A stretch of DNA of 64,000 bases from an uncultured Sutterella sp. (GCA_900543805.1 UQTE01000001.1:1-64000), one strand, 5' to 3'; shown: positions 1 to 8,462, numbered from the stretch's first letter. The notes: a model not told the origin generated them from the sequence alone. Translations and numbers: made by a program.

Positions 1-18
1 AAGTCCCGACAAAACGCA

Positions 19-56
19 TCGGCCCGACTCATCTTGAGCCGGGCCGACGTTTTTTT
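19..56 (+). terminator. Rho-independent terminator of a gene left of the window
   Basis: A GC-rich inverted repeat (arms 19-30 and 36-47, five-base loop, one A/C mismatch) is followed on the plus strand by a seven-T run at 50-56. It therefore ends a rightward transcript entering from outside the window. On the minus strand only a short TTTT follows, so it may also weakly end the permease transcript that stops at 77. Confidence 0.75.
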
Positions 57-76
57 GAGGTTCGCGGACGCGCGCG

Positions 77-1369
77 TCAGCGGTTCCGGCGATTTTCGCC
101 GAACTGCATGATGGCGTTCAGGAGAATGGCCCCGAAGGTGGCCGTCCCGATGCCGCCCAGCATGAAGCCGCCGAGATTGAGCGTGAAGTCGCCGCCGCCG
201 AGAATGAGCGTCACGGCAGCCACGATGAGGTTGCGGTTGTCACCGAAGTCCACCTTGTTGACCACCCACACGCGGGCGCCGGCCACGGCGATGAGACCGA
301 AGACGACGATGGAGGTGCCGCCGAGGATGGCCTGCGGAATCGTCTGGATGACGGCGCCGAACTTGGGCGAGAAGCCGAGCACGATCGCAAAGAGAGCGGC
401 CACGGGGAAGATCAGGGTGGAGTAAACGCGCGTGGCGGCCATCACGCCGATGTTTTCACCGTAGGTCGTCACGCCCGTGCCGCCGCAGGCGCCCGACACC
501 ATCGTGGCGATCCCGTCGCCGAGGAAGGCGCGGCCCATGTAGGGGTCGAGATTGCGGCCCGTCATGGCCGTGACGGCCTTGATGTGGCCGAGGTTTTCAC
601 CGACGAGGATGATGACGACCGGCACGATCAGCGCGATGGCGTCGACGCTGAAGACGGGCGAGGTGAAGGAGGGCATCCCGAACCAGGGGGCGTTTGCGAT
701 GAGGGAGAAGTCGATGGGCTTGCCGCCGATACCGAGCACGTTCGAGAGGAGCGCGTAGATCAGATACGAAAGACCAAGCCCCACGAGGATCAGAAGCTTC
801 TGCAGGAGGCCGCGCGTGAAGACCGCGACGCCGCCCACGCAGAGAACCGTGAGCACGGCCATCCAGGCGTTGAAGTCGGTGCCGCCGACGCTGCGCACGG
901 CCGTGGGGGCGAGATTGAGCCCGATCACGGCCACGACGGCGCCCGTCACGACGGGCGGCATGAGTTTTTCAATCCACTGCACGCCCGTGAACATCACGAT
1001 GAGCCCCACGAGGGCGTAGACCGCGCCGCAGGCTATGATGCCGCCCAGAGCGACCCCTATGTTGGGATTGGCGCCCGTTCCCGCCGCATAGCCCGTGGCG
1101 GCGATTACGACGCCGATGAAGGCGAAGGAGGAACCAAGGTAGCTCGGCACGTGGCCGCCCACCAAAGCAAAAAAAATGAGTGTCCCGATGCCACTCATCA
1201 ATACAGCCAAATTGGGGTCGAAACCCATCAAAATCGGTGCCAGCACGGTGGAGCCGAACATGGCCACGACGTGCTGAAGACCCAGGGCGATCGTCTGTCC
1301 CGTCGGAAGTCTTTCGTCGGGGGCGATGACGCCTTCTGTTTTCAGTTTCCAAGTCGGAAAGTAACTCAT
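77..1369 (-). CDS. NCS2-family uracil/xanthine permease (UraA-like)
   Basis: A 430-residue inner-membrane nucleobase:cation symporter, the usual length for the NCS2/NAT family. The family signature is visible as ENIGVMAATR in the C-terminal half, with a GLQHVVAMFG segment in TM1 and ENLGH in TM8. Many hydrophobic helices run throughout. The start at 1369 (MSYFPTWKL) is preferred over a frame extending about 98 codons further upstream, because GGAG lies seven bases before it and the extra residues look like translated leader. The close match to UraA/PyrP suggests uracil as substrate, but xanthine or other purines cannot be excluded. It is divergent from prfC and appears to be transcribed alone. 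Confidence 0.88.
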   Translation of the reverse strand: MSYFPTWKLKTEGVIAPDERLPTGQTIALGLQHVVAMFGSTVLAPILMGFDPNLAVLMSGIGTLIFFALVGGHVPSYLGSSFAFIGVVIAATGYAAGTGANPNIGVALGGIIACGAVYALVGLIVMFTGVQWIEKLMPPVVTGAVVAVIGLNLAPTAVRSVGGTDFNAWMAVLTVLCVGGVAVFTRGLLQKLLILVGLGLSYLIYALLSNVLGIGGKPIDFSLIANAPWFGMPSFTSPVFSVDAIALIVPVVIILVGENLGHIKAVTAMTGRNLDPYMGRAFLGDGIATMVSGACGGTGVTTYGENIGVMAATRVYSTLIFPVAALFAIVLGFSPKFGAVIQTIPQAILGGTSIVVFGLIAVAGARVWVVNKVDFGDNRNLIVAAVTLILGGGDFTLNLGGFMLGGIGTATFGAILLNAIMQFGENRRNR

Positions 1370-1713
1370 CTGTAAACTCCGGTTGAGCGTCCTGAGGGGA
1401 TAGGACGTTTTTTCAGCAAAATCGTTCCATTGTAGGACTCTTTCTTCGTTTCGTGTGGCTCGTTCGCGAAAAGCGCTTGCCGAGAGAGGAAGATTCAGGG
1501 CCGCAAATCGAATCCGAGGGGCGCGATTTCTATAGAATGTGTGCTCTCCGAACCCCTCGCCGCGCATGCGCCGCGGGAGACCGGGTTCCTCTCGCGCGCA
1601 CGCGCGACGATGCTTCTGGACGTCGGACCCGAGAAGGAGGGTCCGACGAATCACTTCTTTCAATTCTTTCTTTGGGGCCGCGGCGCCTTCGGGCGATTTC
1701 GCGGATAGTGGCT
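1370..1713. promoter_or_regulatory. Divergent intergenic region between permease and prfC
   Basis: This 344-base stretch has no convincing gene. It must hold promoters for both flanking genes. On the plus strand TATAGAAT near 1532 resembles a -10 element for prfC. Two strong hairpins lie inside: 1388-1407, followed by six T on the plus strand and sitting in the permease leader, and a perfect 10-bp stem at 1621-1648 in the prfC leader. Frames running through here on both strands look like noise of GC-rich DNA. Confidence 0.5.
1388..1413 (+). terminator. Hairpin plus T-run, antisense within the permease leader
   Basis: CGTCCT (1388-1393) and AGGACG (1402-1407) form a stem with an eight-base loop, followed immediately by TTTTTT (1408-1413) on the plus strand. 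It has the form of a rho-independent terminator, but no plus-strand gene ends here. On the minus strand the same hairpin sits just upstream of the permease ribosome-binding site, preceded by six A, and could act as a leader structure. Confidence 0.45.
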
Positions 1714-3315
1714 ATGACGAGTCCGAATCCGGCGCTGGTGCGCGACGTGGAAGAACGCCGCACCTTCGCCATCATTTCCCACCCCGACGCGGGGAAAACC
1801 ACGCTGACGGAAAAGCTCCTTCTCTTCGGAGGCGCCATTCAGATGGCCGGCGCCGTGAAGGGGCGCAAAGCCGCGCGCCACGCCACGTCCGACTGGATGG
1901 AAGTGGAAAAGCAGCGCGGGATTTCCGTGACGAGTTCGGTCATGCAGTTCCGCTACGACGGACACGTGATCAACCTTCTCGACACGCCGGGGCACGAAGA
2001 CTTCTCGGAAGACACCTACCGCGTGCTCACCGCCGTGGACGCGGCCGTCATGGTGATCGACGCGGCCAAGGGCGTGGAAGCGCAGACCATCAAGCTCCTC
2101 GAAGTCTGCCGCATGCGCAACACGCCGATCATCACCTTCATCAACAAGCTCGACCGTGAAGTGCGGGATCCGCTCGATCTGCTCGGGGAAATCGAAAACG
2201 TGCTGAAGCTCCAGTGCGTGCCGATCACCTGGCCGATCGGGATGGGCAAGACCTTCCGCGGCGTCTTTTCGCTCCTCAAGAACCGTCTGGTCCGCTTCAC
2301 GCCGGGCGAAGAGCGTCTTACGCAGGATCAGGAAGTGATCGAAGGGCTCGACAATCCCGAGCTCGACCGTCTCTTCCCGATGGAAATGCCCTATGTGCGC
2401 GAGTCGATCGAACTCGTTCAGGGCGCTACCGAACCCTTTGAGCTCGAGAAGTTCCTCGCCGGCGAACAGAGCCCCGTCTTCTTCGGTTCCGGCGTCAACA
2501 ACTTCGGCGTGCAGGACGTGCTCGACGCGCTCGTCGCCTGGGCGCCGTCGCCGCGTCCGCGTCAAACGACGACGCGCTTCGTGGAGCCAGTGGAAGAGCC
2601 CTTCAGCGGCTTCGTCTTCAAGATCCAGGCGAACATGGACCCGCGCCATCGGGACAGAATCGCCTTCTTCCGCGTCTGCTCGGGCCGCTACAGCCAGGGC
2701 ATGAAGGTGCACCACGTGCGCGAAGGCCGCGAAATGAAGCTCGCCAATGCGCTCACCTTCATGGCGCAGGACCGCGTCGTCATGACCGACGCCGTCGCGG
2801 GCGACATCATCGGGATCTACAACCACGGACAGCTGCACATCGGTGACACGCTCACCGAAGGCGAGAGCATGCTCTTTACGGGCATTCCGAACTTCGCGCC
2901 GGAACTCTTCCGCGCGGCCCGCAGCAAGGACCCCTTCAAGGCCAAGCAGCTTCAGAAGGGCCTGCAGGAACTCGGCGAAGAGGGCGCCATTCAGGTCTTC
3001 ACCGGGGAGTTCGGGAACATCCTTCTCGGTGCGGTCGGACAGCTGCAGTTTGAAATCGTCGCCCAGCGCCTCGCCACGGAGTACAAGGTCGACGCGATCT
3101 ACGAAAGCACCGACGTCTCTACGGCCCGCTGGCTCTCCTTCCCGGACGACGCCACCCGCAAGGATTTCGAGCGCGAGCAGGGGGCGCGTCTTGCGACCGA
3201 CGTCAACGGCAACACCGTCTACCTCGCCACGTCGATCTACAACCTGGAGACCACGATGGAGCACTGGCCCCAGGTGAAGTTCCACACCACACGTGAAATG
3301 ACGCAACGCTTCTAA
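1714..3315 (+). CDS. prfC: Peptide chain release factor 3
   Basis: A 533-residue translational GTPase that recycles RF1/RF2 from the ribosome after peptide release. The G domain is at the N-terminus: P-loop SHPDAGKTT at residues 22-30, DTPGHEDF for G3, NKLD for G4. The length agrees with the 529 residues of E. coli RF3 and distinguishes it from the longer EF-G. The ATG at 1714 gives the expected N-terminus just before the G domain; an in-frame GTG lies two codons earlier, and the ribosome-binding site is weak for both. A long frame upstream is untypical sequence. A bidirectional terminator follows directly, so the gene is monocistronic. Confidence 0.95.
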   Translation: MTSPNPALVRDVEERRTFAIISHPDAGKTTLTEKLLLFGGAIQMAGAVKGRKAARHATSDWMEVEKQRGISVTSSVMQFRYDGHVINLLDTPGHEDFSEDTYRVLTAVDAAVMVIDAAKGVEAQTIKLLEVCRMRNTPIITFINKLDREVRDPLDLLGEIENVLKLQCVPITWPIGMGKTFRGVFSLLKNRLVRFTPGEERLTQDQEVIEGLDNPELDRLFPMEMPYVRESIELVQGATEPFELEKFLAGEQSPVFFGSGVNNFGVQDVLDALVAWAPSPRPRQTTTRFVEPVEEPFSGFVFKIQANMDPRHRDRIAFFRVCSGRYSQGMKVHHVREGREMKLANALTFMAQDRVVMTDAVAGDIIGIYNHGQLHIGDTLTEGESMLFTGIPNFAPELFRAARSKDPFKAKQLQKGLQELGEEGAIQVFTGEFGNILLGAVGQLQFEIVAQRLATEYKVDAIYESTDVSTARWLSFPDDATRKDFEREQGARLATDVNGNTVYLATSIYNLETTMEHWPQVKFHTTREMTQRF

Positions 3316-3319
3316 GAGA

Positions 3320-3354
3320 AAGGCCGCCGAATCGAAAAATTCGGCGGCCTTTTC
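3320..3354. terminator. Bidirectional terminator between prfC and hydE
   Basis: A 13-bp perfect stem (3320-3332 with 3339-3351, loop CGAAAA) is flanked by TTTT on the plus strand and by AAAG, hence CTTT, on the minus strand. It lies between two converging genes and probably serves both. Confidence 0.85.
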
Positions 3355-3372
3355 ACACTTCGGTGCGGCGCA

Positions 3373-4497
3373 TCAGTTTGCGGGACGTCCCGTGCGTTCA
3401 ACCCAACGCCGCGAAGAGCCGAGGCGGTTGAGCCCGAGCGTGCGGTGCGCGATGCGGACGATGTCGTTTTCCACGAGGATGTTCGATTCCGCTCCCACTT
3501 CGGTGCCCGCCTTGTTGTCGTAGAGCTGATAGGAGGCTCTCGTCATCTGCGGGGTGATGTTGGGCATGACGACGTTGCAGCCGTTCAGAATCCCCATGAT
3601 GCGGCCGCGCGGCTCGAGCGTCTCGAGCGCCGTGGCCGCCGCGATGTTGACGTTCCGAAGAACGAGGCGCGTCGCGGCGATCATGTTGAGGGAGAGTCGG
3701 AGAAGATCGTCGTGCGGCATCTGTCCGAGCGACACCATGTCGGCGCCGAGACTCGTGAGATAGGGACCCATGCCGATCATGTCGGCGCCCACCTTTTCGA
3801 AGGTGCGGATGTCCTGCACCAGGTCCTCGATCGTCTGTCCGGGCAGGCCGATCATGACGCCCGTTCCCACCTGATAGCCGGCCTTGCGAAGGTTGGCGAG
3901 CGCTTCGTAGCGGTGTTCGAGTACCTTCTCGTGCTTGCCCGGCGTGCAGTGAAGCCGGTGAAAGAGTTCGGGATTGCTCGATTCGATGCGAAGCAGATAG
4001 CGAAGCCCGTCGGGATTGCCGCTTGCCTCGGCCCAGTATTCGTAGACCTCGAGCGACTGCTCCCCGAGCGAGAGCGTGATGCCGAGCCCCTGCGGGAGGG
4101 CCTCCGTGCAGCTCATTTCGTGAATGTCGCGAAGGAGCTCGCCGATGAAGGTCACCCACTTCGGATCCCGGCGTTCGCCCGCCTGAATGGCGATGGAGCC
4201 GTACCCGCTCTCGAGGGCGAGGCGGGCGCACTCGAGAATCGTCTCGCGCGGGAGCGTGTAGCGCTCCACGTCGTGGTTGGCCTTGCGGATGCCGCAGTAG
4301 CGGCAGTTGGCCGTGCATACGTTGCTGATCTCGATGAGGCCGCGCAGATAGACGTTGGGGCCCATTTCCCGGGTCGTCAGGTCATAGGCGCGGCGCTGCA
4401 GAAGGTCGGCTTCTTCGGGCGTTCGGATGCGCAGAATCCTCGCGACTTCTTCGTCGGTGAACTCGGTCTGCGCGAGGAGGTCTTCAAGAGCTTTCAC
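3373..4497 (-). CDS. hydE: [FeFe]-hydrogenase H-cluster maturase, radical SAM HydE
   Basis: A 374-residue radical SAM enzyme with the cluster motif CTANCRYC (Cys61, 65 and 68), matching the CX3CX2C placement of characterised HydE proteins. HydE helps build the diiron subsite of the H-cluster; in established work it acts on an iron-cysteine complex made by HydG. The Cys of the non-essential second cluster seen in Thermotoga HydE are absent. Translation starts at a GTG that overlaps the hydF stop as GTGA, so the two are coupled. A much longer frame reads upstream in the shadow of hydF and is not used. It could be confused with the related BioB or PylB, but the neighbouring hydF and hydA settle it. 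Confidence 0.93.
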   Translation of the reverse strand: MKALEDLLAQTEFTDEEVARILRIRTPEEADLLQRRAYDLTTREMGPNVYLRGLIEISNVCTANCRYCGIRKANHDVERYTLPRETILECARLALESGYGSIAIQAGERRDPKWVTFIGELLRDIHEMSCTEALPQGLGITLSLGEQSLEVYEYWAEASGNPDGLRYLLRIESSNPELFHRLHCTPGKHEKVLEHRYEALANLRKAGYQVGTGVMIGLPGQTIEDLVQDIRTFEKVGADMIGMGPYLTSLGADMVSLGQMPHDDLLRLSLNMIAATRLVLRNVNIAAATALETLEPRGRIMGILNGCNVVMPNITPQMTRASYQLYDNKAGTEVGAESNILVENDIVRIAHRTLGLNRLGSSRRWVERTGRPAN

Positions 4498-5741
4498 GGG
4501 GCTTTCCGTCCTTCTTCGAGAGCGTTTCGGTAGGCCTGCAGGGCTTCGGGGTGGCAGCTCAAAATTCTCTCGAGCACGCCCTGCAGATAACTGATGGTGA
4601 GGCCGTAGTTCGTCATCGGAACGCCCTGTTCGTGCGCCTGGCGCAGGCGCGCGAGCATGTGCGCGCGCGTCACGACGCAGCCGCCGCACTGAATCACGAT
4701 GCGGTAGGGCGTGAGGTCGTCGGGGAAGTCCTTGCCGACGGCGACGTCGATCTTGAGGTCGGCGCCGGTGCGTTCGCGAAGCCAACGGGGAATCTTCACG
4801 CGGCCGATGTCGTCCTTTTGCGGATGGTGGCTGCAGGTCTCGCCGATGAGGACGCGGTCGCCGTCCTTGAGAAGGGAAAGCGCGGCGGCTCCGCGCGCCA
4901 TCTCGACGATGTCGCTCTTGCTGTAGGCCATCTGCGTGGAAAACGTCGTGAGCGGAATGTCTTCGGGCGTCTGCTCGTTGACGGTCTTGATGACCTGGGA
5001 GTCCGCCATGACGAGCTTCGGGGGATGCTTCAGGTCGGCGATCGCTTCGGCGACGCGGTCTTCCTGGACGACGAAGCACTTGGCGTGCGCGTCGAGAAGC
5101 TCTCGGATCGCCTGCACCTGCGGCAGGATCAGACGTCCCTTCGGGGCGCCCGTGTCGATCGGCGTCACGAGGATCACCGTGTCGCCCGGACCTGCGAGGT
5201 CGCCCACGAGCGGACGGTCGGGTGCGATGCGGTCCTGCGCGAGACGCACCATGACCGCGCGGAGCTCTTCGAGTCCCGTGCGTTCGCGCGCGCTCGTGAA
5301 GACGACGGGAAGTCCCGTCTTCTCCCAGACGGCGCGGTCGAAGTCAGGCGTTTCGTCCGTGCGGTTGACGACGAGCACGGCGGGCGTGCCGAGGGCGCGG
5401 GTGCGCTCGATGATCCGTTTTTCTTCATCGTCGAAGGTGGCCGGCGTCGTGACGATGAGCGCCATGTCGACCCATTCGAGCACCGAGAGCGAACGCTTGA
5501 CGCGGGCGAGACCGAGGTCTCCCACGTCGTCCACGCCGGCCGTGTCGATGAAGACGACCGGCCCGATGGGCAGGAATTCGCAGGCTTTCTCGACCGGATC
5601 GGTCGTCGTGCCCGGCACGTTCGAGACGATCGAGATCGTCTGGTTCGTCAGAGCGTTGATGAGAGAACTTTTCCCGGCGTTTCGTTTGCCGAAGAGCCCG
5701 ATATGAAGCCGCAGGCCCTTGGGCGTGTTGAGTAGGGACAT
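4494..5741 (-). CDS. hydF: [FeFe]-hydrogenase maturation GTPase HydF
   Basis: A 415-residue scaffold protein that carries the assembled diiron precursor and delivers it to HydA. The N-terminal GTPase domain has its P-loop GKRNAGKS at residues 18-25 and DTAGVDD as G3. The C-terminal iron-sulfur domain keeps the three cluster cysteines, in a CSHH segment and a CGGC segment. The ATG at 5741 is chosen because GGTGA lies eight bases ahead; an in-frame GTG four codons earlier lacks a good site. It follows the cytochrome b gene after a terminator-like hairpin, so it may have its own promoter or depend on read-through, and is coupled to hydE downstream. Confidence 0.95.
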   Translation of the reverse strand: MSLLNTPKGLRLHIGLFGKRNAGKSSLINALTNQTISIVSNVPGTTTDPVEKACEFLPIGPVVFIDTAGVDDVGDLGLARVKRSLSVLEWVDMALIVTTPATFDDEEKRIIERTRALGTPAVLVVNRTDETPDFDRAVWEKTGLPVVFTSARERTGLEELRAVMVRLAQDRIAPDRPLVGDLAGPGDTVILVTPIDTGAPKGRLILPQVQAIRELLDAHAKCFVVQEDRVAEAIADLKHPPKLVMADSQVIKTVNEQTPEDIPLTTFSTQMAYSKSDIVEMARGAAALSLLKDGDRVLIGETCSHHPQKDDIGRVKIPRWLRERTGADLKIDVAVGKDFPDDLTPYRIVIQCGGCVVTRAHMLARLRQAHEQGVPMTNYGLTISYLQGVLERILSCHPEALQAYRNALEEGRKAP

Positions 5742-5762
5742 TTTTTGCGTCACCCGAATGAG

Positions 5763-5803
5763 AAAAAAAGAAAAGGTCGGACAAACATCTTATCCGACCT
5801 TTT
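5763..5803 (-). terminator. Terminator after hydABC-type genes, before hydF
   Basis: Arms at 5771-5781 and 5793-5803 form an 11-bp stem; read on the minus strand it is followed by CTTTTTTTCT. It sits between the cytochrome b stop and the hydF start. It could partly separate structural from maturation genes, lowering maturase expression relative to enzyme. Confidence 0.7.
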
Positions 5804-5842
5804 CGGGGTTATGCGCTCCTCAGAAGAGGTAGCTCGAAACCA

Positions 5843-6511
5843 TTACTTTTCGATGTTGGTGCGAATGACGTCGCGTTCCAGCCAAATCGGAGCATGGTGT
5901 TCGGCGGCTTCGTACGAGATCGTACCCGGGCCGAGGCGCCAAATGCCCTTGAAGTGTTCCATCGAAAGGAGAGCGAGCGGGATGTGGGCGCACACGACGA
6001 GGACCGACACGATGATCGAGCCCCAGACGTGGAAGTAGAACGTCCACGCATAAACCTGCTTGCCGATGAGCGGGGCGCCGATCCAGAGCATCCAGCCCGT
6101 GACGGCGAGAGCCGCGATCATGCCCATGAAGAGCAGATAGGAAGCCTTCTGACCGCCGTTGTAGCGACCCTGCGGGGGAACTTCCACCGGGCCGAACGGG
6201 ATCTTGAAGAAGCGGCGGGGATAGCCGCCGAAGTTGCGGAACCAGTAGATCGTGTTGCGGTCCCATTCCAGGCAGGCGCGAAGAATGAGGGCAAAACGGT
6301 CCGGAGCCACCACGATGAAGCCGAGCAGATTGAACGTGAAGATCGCGCCGAGGATCAGGTGGGCGATCATGTTCGCTTCCGCGGCTTCGGCGGAGGGTTC
6401 ACAGAAGTACACGTACGCACCCGTAAAGAGAAGGGCAAACCACGTGATCGCGTTGAGCGAGTGGAAGACCTTGTCGGGGGCATGGAAGCGGAGAATGCGA
6501 TTGTTAGCCAT
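5843..6511 (-). CDS. Cytochrome b subunit, formate dehydrogenase gamma-like
   Basis: A 222-residue integral membrane protein with about four hydrophobic helices. Histidines suited to haem b binding lie at 17, 51, 161 and 176. The segment YNGGQK (117-122) resembles the conserved motif of formate dehydrogenase gamma subunits (FdnI/FdoI), which pass electrons from a periplasmic partner to quinone. It starts at ATG 6511 with GGAGG six bases upstream and overlaps the end of hydB by eight bases, so it is co-translated with the hydrogenase. The inferred role is membrane anchor and quinone reductase for HydAB; a link to some other dehydrogenase is less likely given the position. Confidence 0.85.
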   Translation of the reverse strand: MANNRILRFHAPDKVFHSLNAITWFALLFTGAYVYFCEPSAEAAEANMIAHLILGAIFTFNLLGFIVVAPDRFALILRACLEWDRNTIYWFRNFGGYPRRFFKIPFGPVEVPPQGRYNGGQKASYLLFMGMIAALAVTGWMLWIGAPLIGKQVYAWTFYFHVWGSIIVSVLVVCAHIPLALLSMEHFKGIWRLGPGTISYEAAEHHAPIWLERDVIRTNIEK

Positions 6512-6863
6512 GGTTAGCCTCCGAGGTCGTGGCGGCAAGCAGAGTGCGCTGATAGTAATGGGTGTGGAGCAGTTCGTGCATGGTGTGGTCCACGGGCTTG
6601 GTGTTCAAGTCCTTGTAGACGCGCATGACGACCGAGTTCTGGTGCGAACTCGTCAAACCCATGCTCTGGCAGAGCTTGTCGTCCTTGTAGAGACCGGCCT
6701 GACGGGCCTTGATGATGACGCCGCGACGGGCGATCAGGTCACCGATGGCCCAACCGCAGACGGCGACGGCGCCGACGCAGAGACCGCAGACTTTCAGAAA
6801 GCCGCGACGACCCAGAATCAATGCAGCGGGGCGCTCGGCGTAATCATAATTTTCAGACAGCAT
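6504..6863 (-). CDS. hydB: [FeFe]-hydrogenase small subunit with Tat signal
   Basis: A 119-residue protein. The N-terminus has a twin-arginine motif, RRGFLKV from residue 19, followed by a hydrophobic stretch, so it is a Tat leader. The rest matches the iron-hydrogenase small-subunit domain (ending in a LLHTHYY segment) that wraps around the catalytic subunit in Desulfovibrio-type periplasmic enzymes. HydA has no signal of its own; in the known enzymes the folded heterodimer is carried out by this leader. GAGG lies eight bases before the ATG. It is 25 bases downstream of hydA and overlaps the cytochrome b gene. Confidence 0.92.
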   Translation of the reverse strand: MLSENYDYAERPAALILGRRGFLKVCGLCVGAVAVCGWAIGDLIARRGVIIKARQAGLYKDDKLCQSMGLTSSHQNSVVMRVYKDLNTKPVDHTMHELLHTHYYQRTLLAATTSEANHG

Positions 6864-6888
6864 TTCTATAACCTCGCGTCAGGAATTC

Positions 6889-8247
6889 TTAAACACGCAG
6901 CGGCAGGGGCATCGTGGGATGCAGCCAGGCCGTGCCCTTGGGCTGAACCGGCTGACCGCCGCCGTTGACGCAACCGCCCGGGCAGTTCATCACTTCGATG
7001 AAGTGATAGCGATTCTTGTCGACGCGGACGCGGTTGAGAACTTCCTTGAGGCCCTGGTTGGCGCCGTTGACGACGCAGACGCGGACTTCGAACTTCTTGC
7101 CGCCGAGCGCCTTGACGGGCACGGGGATCGTGGCTTCGACGATGGCGTTGTCGTAGCCGCGGACGATTTCGATGTCGGCGTTCTTGAGTTCTTCACCCGA
7201 AAGAGCGAAGTAGGCCGTACGGAGAGCGGCTTCCATCACGCCGCCCGAGCAACCGAAGATCGTGCCGGCGCCCGAGTAGACTTCGAGGTCCTTGCGTTCG
7301 CGGGTCTTGGGCATGTTGAGCGGGTTGATGCCCTTGCGGCGCATGAGTTCGGCGATGTCGCGGGCCGTAAGCGAGGCGTCGATGTCCTGGAAGGAGGGCG
7401 TGTCGGCCGGGATTTCCTTCGTGGCGACGAGATAACGCCAGGCGGTGTTCATTTCGGGACGCGAGGCTTCGAAGATCTTGGCCGTGCAGGGCGTGACCGA
7501 AACGAAGAAGATCTTGCGCGGATCGACCTTGAGGATATGCTTGGCAGCCCAGGTCTTGGCGAGCGTACCGCCCATCTGCAGCGGCGACTTGGCCGTCGAG
7601 AGGTGCGGGAGCATGTCGGCGTGATACGTTTCGGCGTTCTTGATCCAGGCCGGGCAGCAGGACGTGAAGTGCGGGAACGGATGGTGAGCCATTTCGTCGA
7701 CTTCCGGGCCGCGTTCGCCGAGGACCCAGTACTGGATCTTCTTCACGAATTCCGTGCCTTCTTCGATGATGGTCTGGTCGGCCGTGCTGTTGCAGTCGTA
7801 AACCGTCATGCCCAACGCTTCGAGGGCGTTGTTCATCTGTTCGGTCGAGAGGTCGCCGGGTTCGCCGCCGAATTCTTCACAGAGCGAAACGCGGACGGCG
7901 GGCGACGGATGCGCCACGACGATCTTTTCCTTCTGATCGAGGACGTGTTCGACCTGGTCGACGAAGCTCATCTGTTCGATGGCGTCGAACGGGCAGGCGA
8001 TCAGGCACTGACCGCAGTAGAGGCACGCGTCTTCGGTGATTTCATGCTTGGCGCCGAGACCGCCCTTGATGGCGTCGGTCGGGCAGAACTTGCGGCAGGT
8101 GTCGCAGCCGACGCAGTTCTCCTTGTTGATGTGGATAATCCCGCGGAGTTCGCCCTTGCGAAGATTACCGACGTAGGCGGGACCGTCTTCCCCGTGGGCG
8201 TTGGCGCCCGGCAGGAAGGTATGGACCGTGATCGTATCTTTGGACAT
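6889..8247 (-). CDS. hydA: [FeFe]-hydrogenase catalytic subunit
   Basis: A 452-residue enzyme for reversible H2 oxidation. Two [4Fe-4S] ferredoxin motifs occur at Cys45-55 and Cys75-85. The H-cluster motifs follow: TSCCPAW (Cys197/198), TPCTAKIFE (Cys254) and MNCPGGCVNGGGQP (Cys422/426). In the second motif the usual Met before Pro-Cys is Thr252. The short form without a C-terminal accessory domain, paired with a separate small subunit, resembles the Desulfovibrio periplasmic heterodimer. The start at 8247 has GGAGAA seven bases upstream; a longer frame reaching 8436 looks untranslated. It is first in a leftward cluster hydA-hydB-cytochrome b-hydF-hydE. The cytochrome suggests H2 uptake, but the direction is not provable from sequence. 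Confidence 0.96.
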   Translation of the reverse strand: MSKDTITVHTFLPGANAHGEDGPAYVGNLRKGELRGIIHINKENCVGCDTCRKFCPTDAIKGGLGAKHEITEDACLYCGQCLIACPFDAIEQMSFVDQVEHVLDQKEKIVVAHPSPAVRVSLCEEFGGEPGDLSTEQMNNALEALGMTVYDCNSTADQTIIEEGTEFVKKIQYWVLGERGPEVDEMAHHPFPHFTSCCPAWIKNAETYHADMLPHLSTAKSPLQMGGTLAKTWAAKHILKVDPRKIFFVSVTPCTAKIFEASRPEMNTAWRYLVATKEIPADTPSFQDIDASLTARDIAELMRRKGINPLNMPKTRERKDLEVYSGAGTIFGCSGGVMEAALRTAYFALSGEELKNADIEIVRGYDNAIVEATIPVPVKALGGKKFEVRVCVVNGANQGLKEVLNRVRVDKNRYHFIEVMNCPGGCVNGGGQPVQPKGTAWLHPTMPLPLRV

Positions 8248-8447
8248 TGAAAAGTTCTCCAGAGTTGAGGTCGGAAGGCGGGTGAAACCGTTTCCAGCGT
8301 CCTTTTCCCGCTGGCCGACTGCCGCAGAGAGGGACGGCGGGGGTCGTCGGAGCTTCGGAAAAGAACAACGCTCAATTTTGTGAAACGAAGGCGGGTCGCC
8401 CGCGCCAAAATGCCGGGCGAGACCTTCGAGGATCAAGCTTGAATTTT

Positions 8448-8462
8448 ACGGGGAATCCCCGT
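8448..8462. promoter_or_regulatory. 15-base palindrome upstream of hydA
   Basis: ACGGGGA-A-TCCCCGT is a perfect 7+1+7 dyad. It touches a possible minus-strand -10 element (TAAAAT, 8448-8443), where an operator would act. No regulator is assigned; chance occurrence is possible. Confidence 0.35.

Noticed and set aside
584-1375. Long plus-strand frame opposite the permease (263 codons)
   Set aside because: It mirrors the codon structure of the real permease, is dominated by His/Gly/Asp/Glu, and shows no domain. This is the usual antisense shadow in GC-rich DNA; the same holds for the many long frames opposite hydA, prfC, trpS, metK and the AsmA-like gene.
2711-2722. Other CACGTG cores as extra parS sites
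   Set aside because: CACGTG occurs several times in coding sequence (for example in prfC), but the flanks do not match TGTT/AACA, so only two sites are accepted.
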